From: a virus
IMG/VR virus record: IMGVR_UViG_3300023184_000425
Span: 1-28,169 of that record
Length of the DNA: 28,169 bases
Reading direction: 5' to 3' (one strand)
Shown here: piece after piece, positions 15,136 to 23,877 of the stretch
Position numbering within the stretch: the first letter of the stretch is position 1
Layout: every line of letters starts with the position of its first letter
Notes under the pieces: generated by a model
The model's database searches: none
What the model was told of the DNA's origin: nothing
What the model saw: the letters and a program-made list of their open reading frames with translations, nothing else
Made by a program: the position numbers and the translations under genes

Positions 15136-15158
15136 AATTAATCTCCTTAGTTATTAAG

Positions 15159-15177
15159 AGGGGCCAAAGCCCCACTT
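15159..15177 (-). other. Intergenic GGGGC hairpin without U-tract
   Basis: In the 49-base gap between two virion genes, GGGGC (15160-15164) pairs with GCCCC (15169-15173) around a four-base loop, with a further TAAG/CTTA helix outside a mismatch. No clear run of U follows on the minus-strand RNA, so it is more likely a transcript-stability or processing hairpin, or a weak attenuator, than a full terminator. Confidence 0.5.
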
Positions 15178-15184
15178 AGATTAA

Positions 15185-15679
15185 TTATACTTCTTGTTGA
15201 GCATTATCAGATACAAAGTAACTAATAAAGCCACTTGCTGTACCTGAAGCTACACCATTAGCAGCTGATGTAATTACAACTACATTAGTAGCATTAGCAA
15301 CATTTCCTAAAGAAGCACCTGTATTAGCACCACCTGTTGAAAATACTGCGCGTGTAGCAGTAGATGCATTAAGTAATAATCCTGTTGGAACTGCTGTACC
15401 TGTTGTAGTTGTTTGGCCTGGACCAATGTTTGATAATGGTGTAAAGCCTAAATCAACTTTACCTGTACCTGTAGCAGTTACTGCAATGTTTGTAACAATT
15501 GCATTAGCTGGTAAAACAACTGCAGCATTAGGTAAGCTTGATGAAATAACAACGTTTGCTGTAGCAGCAACGTTTGCAATGTAAAACGGAACAGACATTT
15601 GCATAGAACCGGCAGATGTAGTACGTGTTTGGTCCCCACCGTTAGAGCGCCAAACAGCTAGTGTGGTAGAACGAGCCAT
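15185..15679 (-). CDS. Probable capsid-associated virion protein
   Basis: A 164-residue Ala/Thr/Val-rich protein with a beta-type composition: MARSTTLAVWRSNGGDQTRT, FYIANVAATANVVISSSLPN, LPANAIVTNIAVTATGTGKV and NATNVVVITSAANGVASGTA. It is the first gene after the capsid terminator and is preceded by its own promoter-like sequence and a ~90-base leader, so it may be expressed at high level. I do not recognise a named family. A role as decoration or tail protein is inferred from position and composition. Confidence 0.65.
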   Translation of the reverse strand: MARSTTLAVWRSNGGDQTRTTSAGSMQMSVPFYIANVAATANVVISSSLPNAAVVLPANAIVTNIAVTATGTGKVDLGFTPLSNIGPGQTTTTGTAVPTGLLLNASTATRAVFSTGGANTGASLGNVANATNVVVITSAANGVASGTASGFISYFVSDNAQQEV

Positions 15680-15727
15680 AATTTATCCTTCATACAAAGT
15701 TAAGTTTATTAGTTATGTATGTATCTG

Positions 15728-15758
15728 CCGGGACAGTCTAATAAACCGGATTACCCGG
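15728..15758 (-). other. 5' leader hairpin
   Basis: Downstream of the promoter at 15767-15794, the minus-strand leader contains CCGGG and CCCGG arms (15754-15758 and 15728-15732) about 21 bases apart, and the direct repeat ATCCGG-gta-ATCCGG. This may fold at the 5' end of the transcript and protect it. Stem is short, so confidence is low. Confidence 0.3.
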
Positions 15759-15766
15759 ATATAACT

Positions 15767-15794
15767 ATATTACTACATTTTTATCATAAAGCAA
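15767..15794 (-). promoter_or_regulatory. Candidate sigma70-type promoter after capsid terminator
   Basis: On the minus strand TTGCTT (15789-15794) is followed after 16 bases by TAATAT (15767-15772). It lies between the capsid terminator and the 164-residue gene, exactly where a restart of transcription is needed. Spacing and -10 match are good, the -35 is moderate. A 5' leader of about 80 bases would result. Confidence 0.5.
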
Positions 15795-15806
15795 GTAATT
15801 ATAAAT

Positions 15807-15834
15807 AAAAAAAGGGGCAATTAAGCCCCTTTTT
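15807..15834 (-). terminator. Rho-independent terminator after capsid gene (bidirectional form)
   Basis: The sequence A(7)-GGGGC-AATTAA-GCCCC-T(5) gives a five-base G/C stem with A and T runs on both sides. On the minus strand it ends the transcript 24 bases after the major capsid stop. Because the flanks are symmetrical it could also stop rightward transcription. Confidence 0.85.
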
Positions 15835-15857
15835 AGTAGTACGTAGCAAGTTGCTAA

Positions 15858-16766
15858 TTAAGCACCTGCTGAACCGAACATACCTAATGGGTCAGACCAA
15901 CCGAATGAATAACGTTCACGTGATTTATAACGTACGTTACCTGTATCGAAGTCACCGTCCATAGATTGTTGTAATGGAACACGAACAAAGTGTTTCATAC
16001 CGTTAGGCACATCAGTTGTTAAGAACCAACCATTTGTGTCAGTCAAGAAGTGGTTAATTGCGTAACCTTCTGGAATAGCACCGTTGTTTTTTAACGCATT
16101 GATGTCATTATCGTTTGTACCAACACGTAACTCAGTTTCTAACAAGCGTGTTGCAACGAATTGCAATGCTGGTGGAACAATAAGTTTACGTGGTTTAGCA
16201 GCGATAAGTAAGCTACGTTCATCAGTCCATAAAGAAATTTGAATTACTGCTGCTTCTAAAGAAGTTTCATTCAAGTCTGCTGGTGTTGATGGAATGTTGC
16301 TGTTTGTACCGCCTGAAACGAGTGGATGAGATGCAGAAAATAATGGTTGACCATCACCGCCGTTATAACCAGCAGTAAAACCATTATTAAGAACTGCAGC
16401 AGCCTTAACTTGTTTTGTGTAAGCCATAGAACGAGCTAATGCTTTTGTATAACGTGCTGATAATGAATCATACAAGTTATCTTCAATAGCTTCTTCAGTT
16501 AAGCTGAAGCCTTGAGCAATAGTTTCGTGTGTATAGCGAGCTGTCCAAGCTTCTTGGCCATTGTCATAAGCAATTGCCGCGCCTTCGTTTTTAACTGGGG
16601 CAGCTGAGAAGCCTGAAAGTTTTGTTTCTTCTTCGAATGAACGTTCAGAATTTTCTGTTTCATAAATTTCTTTATGTTCTTCGCCGTATTTTGCGTATTC
16701 TAAACCGAATAGCGCATTAAGTCCTGGTAATAGCTCTTTTAGGAGCTGTGCACGTGAAATAGCCAT
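15858..16766 (-). CDS. Major capsid protein (Mu gpT-like)
   Basis: A 302-residue protein with features of the gpT-like HK97-fold major head subunit family: YETENSERSFEEETKLSGFS at residues ~35-54, FSLTEEAIEDNLYDSLSARY near 93-112, then GDGQPLFSASHPLVSGGT (~136-153) and ADLNETSLEAAVIQI. Later parts give LIAAKPRKLIVPPALQFVA and VRYKSRERYSFGWSDPLGMF. It would form the icosahedral shell. The ribosome site (AAGGAG, 8 bases before ATG) is strong, and a terminator follows directly, both usual for a highly expressed capsid gene. Upstream neighbours are the scaffold and two head-associated proteins. Confidence 0.93.
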   Translation of the reverse strand: MAISRAQLLKELLPGLNALFGLEYAKYGEEHKEIYETENSERSFEEETKLSGFSAAPVKNEGAAIAYDNGQEAWTARYTHETIAQGFSLTEEAIEDNLYDSLSARYTKALARSMAYTKQVKAAAVLNNGFTAGYNGGDGQPLFSASHPLVSGGTNSNIPSTPADLNETSLEAAVIQISLWTDERSLLIAAKPRKLIVPPALQFVATRLLETELRVGTNDNDINALKNNGAIPEGYAINHFLTDTNGWFLTTDVPNGMKHFVRVPLQQSMDGDFDTGNVRYKSRERYSFGWSDPLGMFGSAGA

Positions 16767-16781
16767 GTTTATTTCTCCTTA

Positions 16782-17390
16782 TTAAGCTAGATTGTTTGCA
16801 AGAGCAACGTTGTATTGTTGTGTATTGATTTTAACGAGAACTTCACAGAAAGTTGTTGAAGTAACGTTTGTATCAGGCACAACACGAATAACGCGCCATG
16901 GAAGTGTTGATGTATTAGCACCAGATGCTGCAGTAACCCATGCACCTGAATCACCAGTAGTGGCTGAACCAGTACCAGCGTAGTATGACATGTTTGTACC
17001 AACTGCATTTTGTTGCACTGTTGTAACTACACCGTTAGCATAACCAACTGCTACTTGGAAAGCAGCCATTGGGTCATCAACAACGTACGCAATTGCGCTT
17101 GTTACTGATGTGCCAGGATAGTACTGAGCTTGCACAGTTTGACCTTGTGCATTTACATATTGGACACCTACAAAAATACCAGCAATAACTGCTGATGTAA
17201 TTTCAGAGCCCGATGTTGAAGATTTTGCAATAGTTCCACCTGTAACAATCGCAACTGGGTCACCGTAATAAATTGCAGTATTATAATTACTAGCAATAGG
17301 TAATTGACGGAAAGCACCAGCATATGGTAAACCGTCGATACGGTTTAACGGGCGAAAGCCATAGGGATTACTAACGACAGGATAAGCCAT
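16782..17390 (-). CDS. Conserved head-associated protein
   Basis: A 202-residue protein that begins MAYPVVSNPYGFRPLNRIDG and continues LPYAGAFRQLPIASNYNTAI, YYGDPVAIVTGGTIAK, GIFVGVQYVNAQGQTV and PMAAFQVAVGYANGVV. I recognise this start and the GIFVGVxY element as a conserved protein that lies directly upstream of gpT-like capsid genes. Length, beta-rich composition and position fit a head decoration or head-fibre protein. No enzymatic motif. Confidence 0.7.
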   Translation of the reverse strand: MAYPVVSNPYGFRPLNRIDGLPYAGAFRQLPIASNYNTAIYYGDPVAIVTGGTIAKSSTSGSEITSAVIAGIFVGVQYVNAQGQTVQAQYYPGTSVTSAIAYVVDDPMAAFQVAVGYANGVVTTVQQNAVGTNMSYYAGTGSATTGDSGAWVTAASGANTSTLPWRVIRVVPDTNVTSTTFCEVLVKINTQQYNVALANNLA

Positions 17391-17414
17391 TTATAACTCC
17401 TTTTATATTAATTA

Positions 17415-17861
17415 TTAACCTTTACCAAAACTAGTCGTAGTCTTACGTTCATTGAACAAAGGCATACGAGGGTCGCTTTGGCGCATTAAAGTTTGGTCCA
17501 CCGCTTGAGTTTGCATATCGCTTTGTTTGGCGTAATGTTCATTACGTTGTTGGACAAATTCGATAGGAGTCTTACAGAGGAGTAACCCGCCAATCTCAAC
17601 ATTGTCTTTATATCGACTGTTGGGGTCAGCTAACAGTTTAAATTTGGGTTGTTCTTCAAGTCTTACAGGCTCCCATCCTTCACGCAATTTAGCGGAAAGG
17701 TTACGTGGGTCTGCGCTGTTTAGTGTTGAAACACGAATCCATCGATATGCATAACCAGCCTCTTTGTCAGGCTCAGGGAGAAGTTCAGGTTGCGTCCACT
17801 GTTTAGGGCGCTCATTAAATTCACGATTATCTATATCTCTACTTATTTTATTCTCAGCCAT
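17415..17861 (-). CDS. Conserved phage protein upstream of capsid genes
   Basis: A 148-residue hydrophilic protein. Central motif YRWIRVSTLNSADPRNLSAK then LREGWEPVRLEEQP, followed by VEIGGLLLCKTPIEFVQQRN and a Gln/Met-rich helix ending in RKTTTSFGKG. The WIRV...D..N...K...GWEPV pattern is characteristic of a small phage family of unknown function placed between scaffold and capsid genes. One base separates it from the scaffold gene. May act in prohead assembly. Confidence 0.7.
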   Translation of the reverse strand: MAENKISRDIDNREFNERPKQWTQPELLPEPDKEAGYAYRWIRVSTLNSADPRNLSAKLREGWEPVRLEEQPKFKLLADPNSRYKDNVEIGGLLLCKTPIEFVQQRNEHYAKQSDMQTQAVDQTLMRQSDPRMPLFNERKTTTSFGKG

Positions 17862-17862
17862 C

Positions 17863-18852
17863 TTAGGCCTCCATTTTCAAAAGTTCACGAACGTACTGCT
17901 CTGGTGTTAAGCCAAGTTTCTTAGCAATTGCAACTTGCGATTGCGAGAGCCTGACCCGCTTCGGTGCCGTCGACCGTGTAGCCGGAGCTACATTCGTTGT
18001 CGGCTTAGTTTTAGAAGTGTCCTCTTTAGACCTTGCCCCTTCTTTTGGTTCTTCAGTATCTTCAGGATTGAAGTATTCTGAAAAACGTTTATGCATCGTT
18101 TTGTCCAACTCTGCGTAATATCTATCTGAACCCACTACAATGCCGTTATCTTTAAGCTCTTCATGGAGCCCAAGTGCAAATGCAGTCATGGCTTTGTTCT
18201 GTCCGAACCAGTCATTATCTGCTTGCCAACGCATCACCCTATCATCTGGGCGAGGCACTTGTGGAGTTGCATACTCACTTTGTACAGGATTTTCTTCCTG
18301 TTGTAAAGGGGGTAGCTTAAATCTTTTTACTTTTTCTAGTTCAAGCTGGGCATTAGTCATTTCTTCTTGAGCTTCAACCATCTTGTCACCATCACCTGCA
18401 TCATATGCTTCTTTATATGCACGTTTAGCTTCTTTAACCTTGGCTTCTGCTGCGCCCTTCACCGCTTCTTTGTATTCTTCCTCACCTTGAGAAAGCATAC
18501 CTTTCATACGTCTATTTTCTTCCATTAAACGTTGTGCGGCTTCAATTGCTGCTTGACTTTGACGTTCTGCAGTTTCTGCACGGCGACGTTCGTCATTCCA
18601 TACTCGCTTCATGCGAATAAGTTTGTCCTTAGCGTCTTTACTATATTTATCTAAGTCATCAACTTCTACTTCAAGTTCTTTGACTTTGTTTGGGTCTGAA
18701 GGTGTACGATTACGGTCCTCTACAGGTGTATCGTCTTCAATATCAATTTGAAGCTCATTATTAGCTTCATCATGAATCTCTATTTTTTCTTCAGTCTTTT
18801 TTTCTACTACTTCGTCAGGAAATTGATATTCCTCTTTTTGTTCTTCGGCCAT
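17863..18852 (-). CDS. Probable capsid scaffolding protein
   Basis: A 329-residue, highly charged protein. Acidic N-terminus (MAEEQKEEYQFPDEVVEKKT), a long predicted coiled coil at ~70-190 (LIRMKRVWNDERRRAETAER, LMEENRRMKGML), an unstructured Pro/Thr section and a short helical end (LSQSQVAIAKKLGLTPEQYV, RELLKMEA). Acidic, helical composition with a compact C-terminal helix that binds coat protein is the rule for phage scaffolds, and the gene stands between portal and capsid genes. No protease domain is seen. Family-level identity was not established by homology. Confidence 0.75.
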   Translation of the reverse strand: MAEEQKEEYQFPDEVVEKKTEEKIEIHDEANNELQIDIEDDTPVEDRNRTPSDPNKVKELEVEVDDLDKYSKDAKDKLIRMKRVWNDERRRAETAERQSQAAIEAAQRLMEENRRMKGMLSQGEEEYKEAVKGAAEAKVKEAKRAYKEAYDAGDGDKMVEAQEEMTNAQLELEKVKRFKLPPLQQEENPVQSEYATPQVPRPDDRVMRWQADNDWFGQNKAMTAFALGLHEELKDNGIVVGSDRYYAELDKTMHKRFSEYFNPEDTEEPKEGARSKEDTSKTKPTTNVAPATRSTAPKRVRLSQSQVAIAKKLGLTPEQYVRELLKMEA

Positions 18853-18864
18853 GTCCGCCTCCTA

Positions 18865-19323
18865 TTAAAATTTACGTTTAATTCCACGAGGGTCTTCTAC
18901 TACTGCCTCGACAGAATCGTCATTGATGATTCTAAATTCCCTACCATGAATAACAAGTCGAGTACCTGCATTAGGTCTAACCAATACAAAGTCCTTTTCT
19001 TTACACCATGGGCCATTTGGAAATCTAGTTGGGTCCTTAAAGCAATCTGGACCTAGAGCTACTACATATAGTACTGTAGATAAAAGTTCTTCCCGTCTAA
19101 TATATTCATCAGGGAGGGCTAACCCACTATCGGTTTCTTTATCTACTTCTGGTATTGCGCATAGAATGCGGTATCCAGAAGGTTTAGGAAGCTGCTTTGC
19201 TTTTTCAATATCTGTTGCATCGCCTACAATTGCTCGTATTTCTGCTTCTTCTTGACCTTCTTTCTTAGCACGTTCTGCCATGTCTGACAAATCTAGCGCT
19301 CTGTCAAAGCTAAGGTTACTCAT
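18865..19323 (-). CDS. Phage GroES-like co-chaperonin
   Basis: A 152-residue protein. Residues 1-45 are a charged, phage-specific extension. From ~49 a Cpn10 fold can be followed: GYRILCAIPEVDKETDSGLA with a mobile-loop-like segment, then STVLYVVALGPDCFKD, KEKDFVLVRPNAGTRLVIHG and REFRIINDDSVEAVVED, which aligns with the end of GroES. Such phage co-chaperonins (T4 gp31 is the classic functional case) pair with host GroEL to fold the large capsid protein. Location in the head-gene cluster agrees. It overlaps the 63-residue gene by eight bases. Confidence 0.8.
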   Translation of the reverse strand: MSNLSFDRALDLSDMAERAKKEGQEEAEIRAIVGDATDIEKAKQLPKPSGYRILCAIPEVDKETDSGLALPDEYIRREELLSTVLYVVALGPDCFKDPTRFPNGPWCKEKDFVLVRPNAGTRLVIHGREFRIINDDSVEAVVEDPRGIKRKF

Positions 19324-19507
19324 CGTCCGAGTTCTCCATTCTGTTTTTCAGGTCTTTGATAATGGCACATGCAGCTTCAAGACCGCGTAACTGACCACAT
19401 GTGTATTTATATTCTTCAAAAGATGCGCATTGTCCACGGGAGGCAGCATCACTTAGCATTGTCATGCGTTCAGTGATTTCCTTTTGAAGGTAATCGAGGG
19501 TATCCAT
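19316..19507 (-). CDS. Small conserved protein beside the portal gene
   Basis: A 63-residue helical protein (MDTLDYLQKEITERMTMLSD, CASFEEYKYTCGQLRGLEAA, then CAIIKDLKNRMENSDDE). Small proteins with the pattern Y...G.IRGL..A...I.DL directly after the portal gene are frequent in phages; function is not known to me. It begins 6 bases after the portal stop and overlaps the GroES gene start, so it is translationally linked. Confidence 0.75.
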   Translation of the reverse strand: MDTLDYLQKEITERMTMLSDAASRGQCASFEEYKYTCGQLRGLEAACAIIKDLKNRMENSDDE

Positions 19508-19513
19508 TATTTA

Positions 19514-22018
19514 TTATTCTCCTTGTTTAGGTTTCTGTTCCTTTTGATTCTGAAGCATGTCCTCATGTTTTAGTATTTCTAAAGCATGTTTCTTTGTAGT
19601 TGTATCTTTATCATGTTTCATTTGAGCTACTGTTTTTAATGCATCAAGATTACGATTTGCTTTTTCATTCTTTTGTCTATCACCAATTTGAGCAGCAGCT
19701 TTCATTGCATCAATTTGAATTTCTTTATTTTTTAACTCAATATCAGCTTTATCTTTTGCTGCTTTACGTTGTTGCTCTTGAGCTTTAAGTTGAAGTTCTT
19801 GCATTTGCATTTGAATGATTGGGTCTTGAGCTTGCTGTTGAGCTTGTGCTTGTTGAGCTTGCTGTTGACTTTGTTGTAATAAGCGTTGTGCAGCCATTGA
19901 CAACATTGGAGCTAATCTTGCTTCTGTTTCTGGGTCAATATGTGTATCTTCACCAGATGCATCTACTTGTGCTGGTAAATTAAATCCTAATTGATTTTCA
20001 ATTTCAACTCTATATTGGAAACCTAAATGTTCATTAATGTGAGCCATCATTGCAGCTTGTAATGCTTGTACCATTGGATTATTTTGTAATAACGCCATAA
20101 TTTTGGGGTCTTGCATAGCTGCCATATGTACTGTGATATGAGCTTGGTGGTCTTGATATGCAAAAGCTTTTACAGGTTTTGACATTAAGATATTTTGATT
20201 CTCTGTCACAGGGTCACATGGTTTCATATCTTCCACCATTGGAATTAATTTCTGTGCGTTCTTAACACCTAACACATCTAACATCTGACGATGTAAAAGT
20301 GGCATGTTATACATCTGTGGCGCAGATTGTGCTAACTGTAATACTGCTTGGTACTGAACAATCTTCTGTGCCATGGTTGACGCATTAGGGTCAGATACTG
20401 GAATAACGTCAACGTTATCATAGTCTGATTTTTTAGCACGGCGGTCACCTTCAGATGGGTCATAGTTATATTCTTCTGGTGTGTAATCAGCAATAATCTT
20501 TTTAAGAAGTTTTAATTCTTGTTTTAAGCTGTAATGAATACGTGCTTGTACAGCTGACATTACTTTGAGTGTACGTTCCAGAATAGCAAGCGTTGTGCCT
20601 ACAGGTGCTTGTGCAGACATATCTGAAAGGTTTAAATCGGCCGTATTTGCAAAGCGTCTACCTTCTTCAATAATCTTATCCATCAACATAGCAAGTACTT
20701 GGCTAGGTTCTTTATATGGTAATGGCATAATATTGTCACGCATCGCACCACTTGGTACGTCTACGTCACGCCATTCGCCTGGAGCAATCGGTGTATCATC
20801 ACCTTTAACTCGTAAACCACGTGTTTTAAAGCCACCTGGTAGGTTACTTAGTGTACCTGCGTCAACAAGTTGACGAATAATTGATGTACCTGACTTAGCA
20901 TATGCACCAATAAGGTGAATAAGACCAAAACAATAGAATCCAAAGCCAGGAATATAGCCATAATGCACAAAATGCTGACGTTTAGCTTTTAATTTGTCAT
21001 CCGGCTGCCAATTTCTACGTATAGCAAGAATTGTGCCAGTACCTTTTTCAATAGTCACTACATAAGGTAGTGCAATTCCTGTTTCTTCACCATTTTCATC
21101 AATATCTTCAAAGCCTGGGAGGTCTAAATCAACATGCATCTCTAAAACTTTGTATCTATCGTCAGAAGACGCCCGGAAACCTAGTTTTTCTGCAATTTTC
21201 TTCTCAACTTCATCTAAAGAGGCAACCGGCTCACCTAAATCTACGTCTCTATAGAAGCCATTTACCTGTAAAACACGTAATTCATTCTCTGTTTTACGCA
21301 TAACATGCGATACACGCGGGGAAGATGCTAAATCTGATGCCCCATAAGGGACAACAATGTCCTCTGCAGGTACATACATAGCCACTTGACGCTGTAATTG
21401 TGGGTCATAATAGACTTTTTTGAACGCATTTCCTGCTAATCCTAGACCCCAAAGCATTCTTTCGGTCTCAGGACGGTATTCTGGCATCTCTTCTGTGAGC
21501 TGATAGTTCATATCATCTTCAACGCGCTCAGCAGATTCTTTCTTTTCAGGTGTTTCTTTACCCACAATGATAGTTTTTACAGGTCCCTTTGCAGGGAATA
21601 TAGACATCATAGTTTCTGATTGGAATTTAACTAAAGCTTCAGCTAATAACGGGTGATATACACCACATGCGCCTTCCCATGGCTCAGCTCTTTCTTCAAT
21701 TTTTAAACCTAATAACTCTAAACCGTCTACATAAGTTTGTATCCAGTCTTTTCGTGATGATACATCACCATCAAAGTCACCAATTAAATCACCAGATAAT
21801 TCAGCTAACTCACCATCAGATAAAAGTTCTGCAAGATTTTCGTTAAATTCGTCTTCACCTTTTTCTACTGAATTGTCAAGGATAACTTCTAAGCCATCCA
21901 TTCCAATCTTGACAGACTCAGGGTCTTCAATTTGTATTTCAATTGGAGCCTCTTGTTGAGCTGCCTCTTCAATTCCTTGAGGTGCTGCGTATAAACCTTT
22001 ATCTATATTAGTTGCCAT
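19514..22018 (-). CDS. Portal protein
   Basis: An 834-residue protein, size typical of portals in podoviruses with large C-terminal barrels. Evidence: RKDWIQTYVDGLELLGLKIE and ERAEPWEGACGVYHPLLAEA near the N-terminus, MPEYRPETERMLWGLGLAGN followed by AFKKVYYDP, and VPAEDIVVPYGASDLASSPR, all characteristic portal elements. The last ~140 residues are Gln/Ala/Lys-rich coiled coil (LLQQSQQQAQQAQAQQQAQD). The portal forms the dodecameric DNA entry vertex and the motor platform for the terminase. It lies between the packaging genes and the scaffold/capsid genes as expected. Confidence 0.92.
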   Translation of the reverse strand: MATNIDKGLYAAPQGIEEAAQQEAPIEIQIEDPESVKIGMDGLEVILDNSVEKGEDEFNENLAELLSDGELAELSGDLIGDFDGDVSSRKDWIQTYVDGLELLGLKIEERAEPWEGACGVYHPLLAEALVKFQSETMMSIFPAKGPVKTIIVGKETPEKKESAERVEDDMNYQLTEEMPEYRPETERMLWGLGLAGNAFKKVYYDPQLQRQVAMYVPAEDIVVPYGASDLASSPRVSHVMRKTENELRVLQVNGFYRDVDLGEPVASLDEVEKKIAEKLGFRASSDDRYKVLEMHVDLDLPGFEDIDENGEETGIALPYVVTIEKGTGTILAIRRNWQPDDKLKAKRQHFVHYGYIPGFGFYCFGLIHLIGAYAKSGTSIIRQLVDAGTLSNLPGGFKTRGLRVKGDDTPIAPGEWRDVDVPSGAMRDNIMPLPYKEPSQVLAMLMDKIIEEGRRFANTADLNLSDMSAQAPVGTTLAILERTLKVMSAVQARIHYSLKQELKLLKKIIADYTPEEYNYDPSEGDRRAKKSDYDNVDVIPVSDPNASTMAQKIVQYQAVLQLAQSAPQMYNMPLLHRQMLDVLGVKNAQKLIPMVEDMKPCDPVTENQNILMSKPVKAFAYQDHQAHITVHMAAMQDPKIMALLQNNPMVQALQAAMMAHINEHLGFQYRVEIENQLGFNLPAQVDASGEDTHIDPETEARLAPMLSMAAQRLLQQSQQQAQQAQAQQQAQDPIIQMQMQELQLKAQEQQRKAAKDKADIELKNKEIQIDAMKAAAQIGDRQKNEKANRNLDALKTVAQMKHDKDTTTKKHALEILKHEDMLQNQKEQKPKQGE

Positions 22019-22027
22019 AGTTTTTCC

Positions 22028-22963
22028 TTATATTAAACTTGAACCGCCGCCGTGTTTGTAACCATCAGGTAGTTTTACTTTTCCACCTGCTTTGTATTGA
22101 GGTATTGTATTTCCTATTTGTTTTTTTGATTCTTCTACTTTTGCATTAATTAAATTTTGTATTTCTGGATGTTCTATAGCTAAACTTGTAATTTGCGCAG
22201 CATCGGTTGCCCCAGGCATTACGTATCCCGTTTTTGAATTAGTTGGCATTACTGGACGTGGATTTACATTATAAGCCTCACGTACTTTATTATACATAAG
22301 TGTTTGCAACATATCTGGGTCTGCTTGTTGTAATAATTTTTGAGCATTAGGGTCTTTAACTTTATTTATCCAATTGTTTAAATTAGATACATATGGGTCA
22401 TTTTCTTCTTGGGCTCTAATTTTATTAACAAGAAGTTCTTGGGGAGATAACTTATCATTCATTGCTCTATCTATATAATCTACCAATTCTGTATTTTTAG
22501 AGTGGGTTGCTGCATAGTGCATTTGTTTAGCTTCTTTAGCATAATCAGCGCCTGACCTTCCTTCTGATGTTACGCCTACGCCATTCCATGCATGTTCAAA
22601 TGGAATTTTTAATCTATTAGCTACTTGATGTTTGTCATATACAGCTGCAGCAAATAAAGCACCATCTTCACTAACACCTTTATCTTTTAATATTTTAGCT
22701 ATTTCCATAGCGTTTTTATTTTTACTATTTGCTAAGTTTAAACCAAAGTCATCACGACCTTCGTGTAGTGCAATGTTAGCAAGTTGTTCTTTTGTTAATT
22801 GTGGAACACCATAAGGTTTTCCTTCCTTCATACCTTTAGCATAATTACCTAAAGTATATGCATCAAACTCCGTAGGAAGCGTTTCCATATAATCTTTAGC
22901 GCCATATTTATTTTTTGGATTAGCGCGGTAACCGTGTATATAATCTTTTATTGTTCCTGGCAT
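22028..22963 (-). CDS. Putative virion muralytic-type protein with KKGG-like tail
   Basis: A 311-residue, mainly helical protein. Residues 60-75 read QLANIALHEGRDDFGLN with Glu68 in a position resembling the catalytic Glu of lysozyme-like domains, followed by EDGALFAAAVYDKHQVANRL and IPFEHAWNGVG at 99-130. I associate this EGR.DFG...AWNG arrangement with internal virion proteins of podoviruses that may open the cell wall, but the enzymatic assignment is tentative. The C-terminus YKAGGKVKLPDGYKHGGGSS-LI is almost the same as that of the upstream neighbour. It is one base downstream of that gene. Confidence 0.55.
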   Translation of the reverse strand: MPGTIKDYIHGYRANPKNKYGAKDYMETLPTEFDAYTLGNYAKGMKEGKPYGVPQLTKEQLANIALHEGRDDFGLNLANSKNKNAMEIAKILKDKGVSEDGALFAAAVYDKHQVANRLKIPFEHAWNGVGVTSEGRSGADYAKEAKQMHYAATHSKNTELVDYIDRAMNDKLSPQELLVNKIRAQEENDPYVSNLNNWINKVKDPNAQKLLQQADPDMLQTLMYNKVREAYNVNPRPVMPTNSKTGYVMPGATDAAQITSLAIEHPEIQNLINAKVEESKKQIGNTIPQYKAGGKVKLPDGYKHGGGSSLI

Positions 22964-22964
22964 A

Positions 22965-23876
22965 TTAAATTAATCCTGAATTGCCACCGTTTTTATATCC
23001 GTCGGGTAGTTTAACTTTTCCACCTTTTTTATATGTTGTAGACTTCTTCATATAATCTCTTACTGTATCTATAATACTTTTACTTTTTGCTTCATCTACT
23101 TTAGGTTCTTCATATTTATATCTTTTAGACCCAAAATCTTCTGTCATACTTGGCACGTTCTGTGGGCGCGTTGCACTAAAATAAGTTTGTAACAATTCAG
23201 GGTGTCCTCCAAATACTTCTTTACCAAAATCAGTATCTAACATATTAATGCCTGGAGGTAATGTTCTTTCATATGCTTTCATTTCAGCAAAAAAACCTTC
23301 ACGAGGAAAATCTACAGACAATCTATCTTCATATTTTTTAAATATATTATTTAAATGCATTTGAGTGTTTACAGGGTGTTCTGGATTCTTTATATCTGTC
23401 ATTTTTTGAGATGACGTAACTGCATCTGGATTATCCCATGTATATTTAGGGTCTTGGTTTAATCTCATATGATGTTCTATATAAGGTCTATATGATGTTT
23501 CATTTGCTGGAACATTGTATAAATATGGATTAATAGGATATATATTTTCATCTTTTCTTGCTCTATCTATAGCATGTTGTCTTTCATGCTCAAATACCCC
23601 ATATAAAGAACTATGTTGTGGTAATCTATTTGCTATCTGAGGTGCTATTGATTCCCGCAAATGTAAATAGTTAGGGTCTTTAGGTGTTACATATCCTAAT
23701 AAATTATAATTAGCTTCATTACCATCCATAGAAGTAGTAATCCCTTCAGTAGGATATGATTCAAAATATTTACCTTTAGGACGTTGTTGCTCTAAGGTTT
23801 TAGCAAGGCTATATGAATCCACAGGAATTCCTTGGAACGTAGCTAAATCTTTTAATCCATCTGATTTTTTTGCCAT
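22965..23876 (-). CDS. HExxH-containing protein (putative metallopeptidase) with shared C-tail
   Basis: A 303-residue protein. FEHERQHAID at 96-104 contains an HExxH zinc-binding motif (His97, Glu98, His101); FFAEMKAYE at 195-203, ~97 residues later, could supply the third, acidic ligand (Glu198), as in gluzincin-type peptidases. The rest is charged and rich in Tyr, Asn and Pro. The last 24 residues (YKKGGKVKLPDGYKNGGNSG-LI) match the tail of the next protein. Located just after the large terminase and before the portal. It may act in the virion or in head maturation; the substrate is unknown and activity is inferred from the motif only. Confidence 0.55.
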   Translation of the reverse strand: MAKKSDGLKDLATFQGIPVDSYSLAKTLEQQRPKGKYFESYPTEGITTSMDGNEANYNLLGYVTPKDPNYLHLRESIAPQIANRLPQHSSLYGVFEHERQHAIDRARKDENIYPINPYLYNVPANETSYRPYIEHHMRLNQDPKYTWDNPDAVTSSQKMTDIKNPEHPVNTQMHLNNIFKKYEDRLSVDFPREGFFAEMKAYERTLPPGINMLDTDFGKEVFGGHPELLQTYFSATRPQNVPSMTEDFGSKRYKYEEPKVDEAKSKSIIDTVRDYMKKSTTYKKGGKVKLPDGYKNGGNSGLI

Positions 23877-23877
23877 A

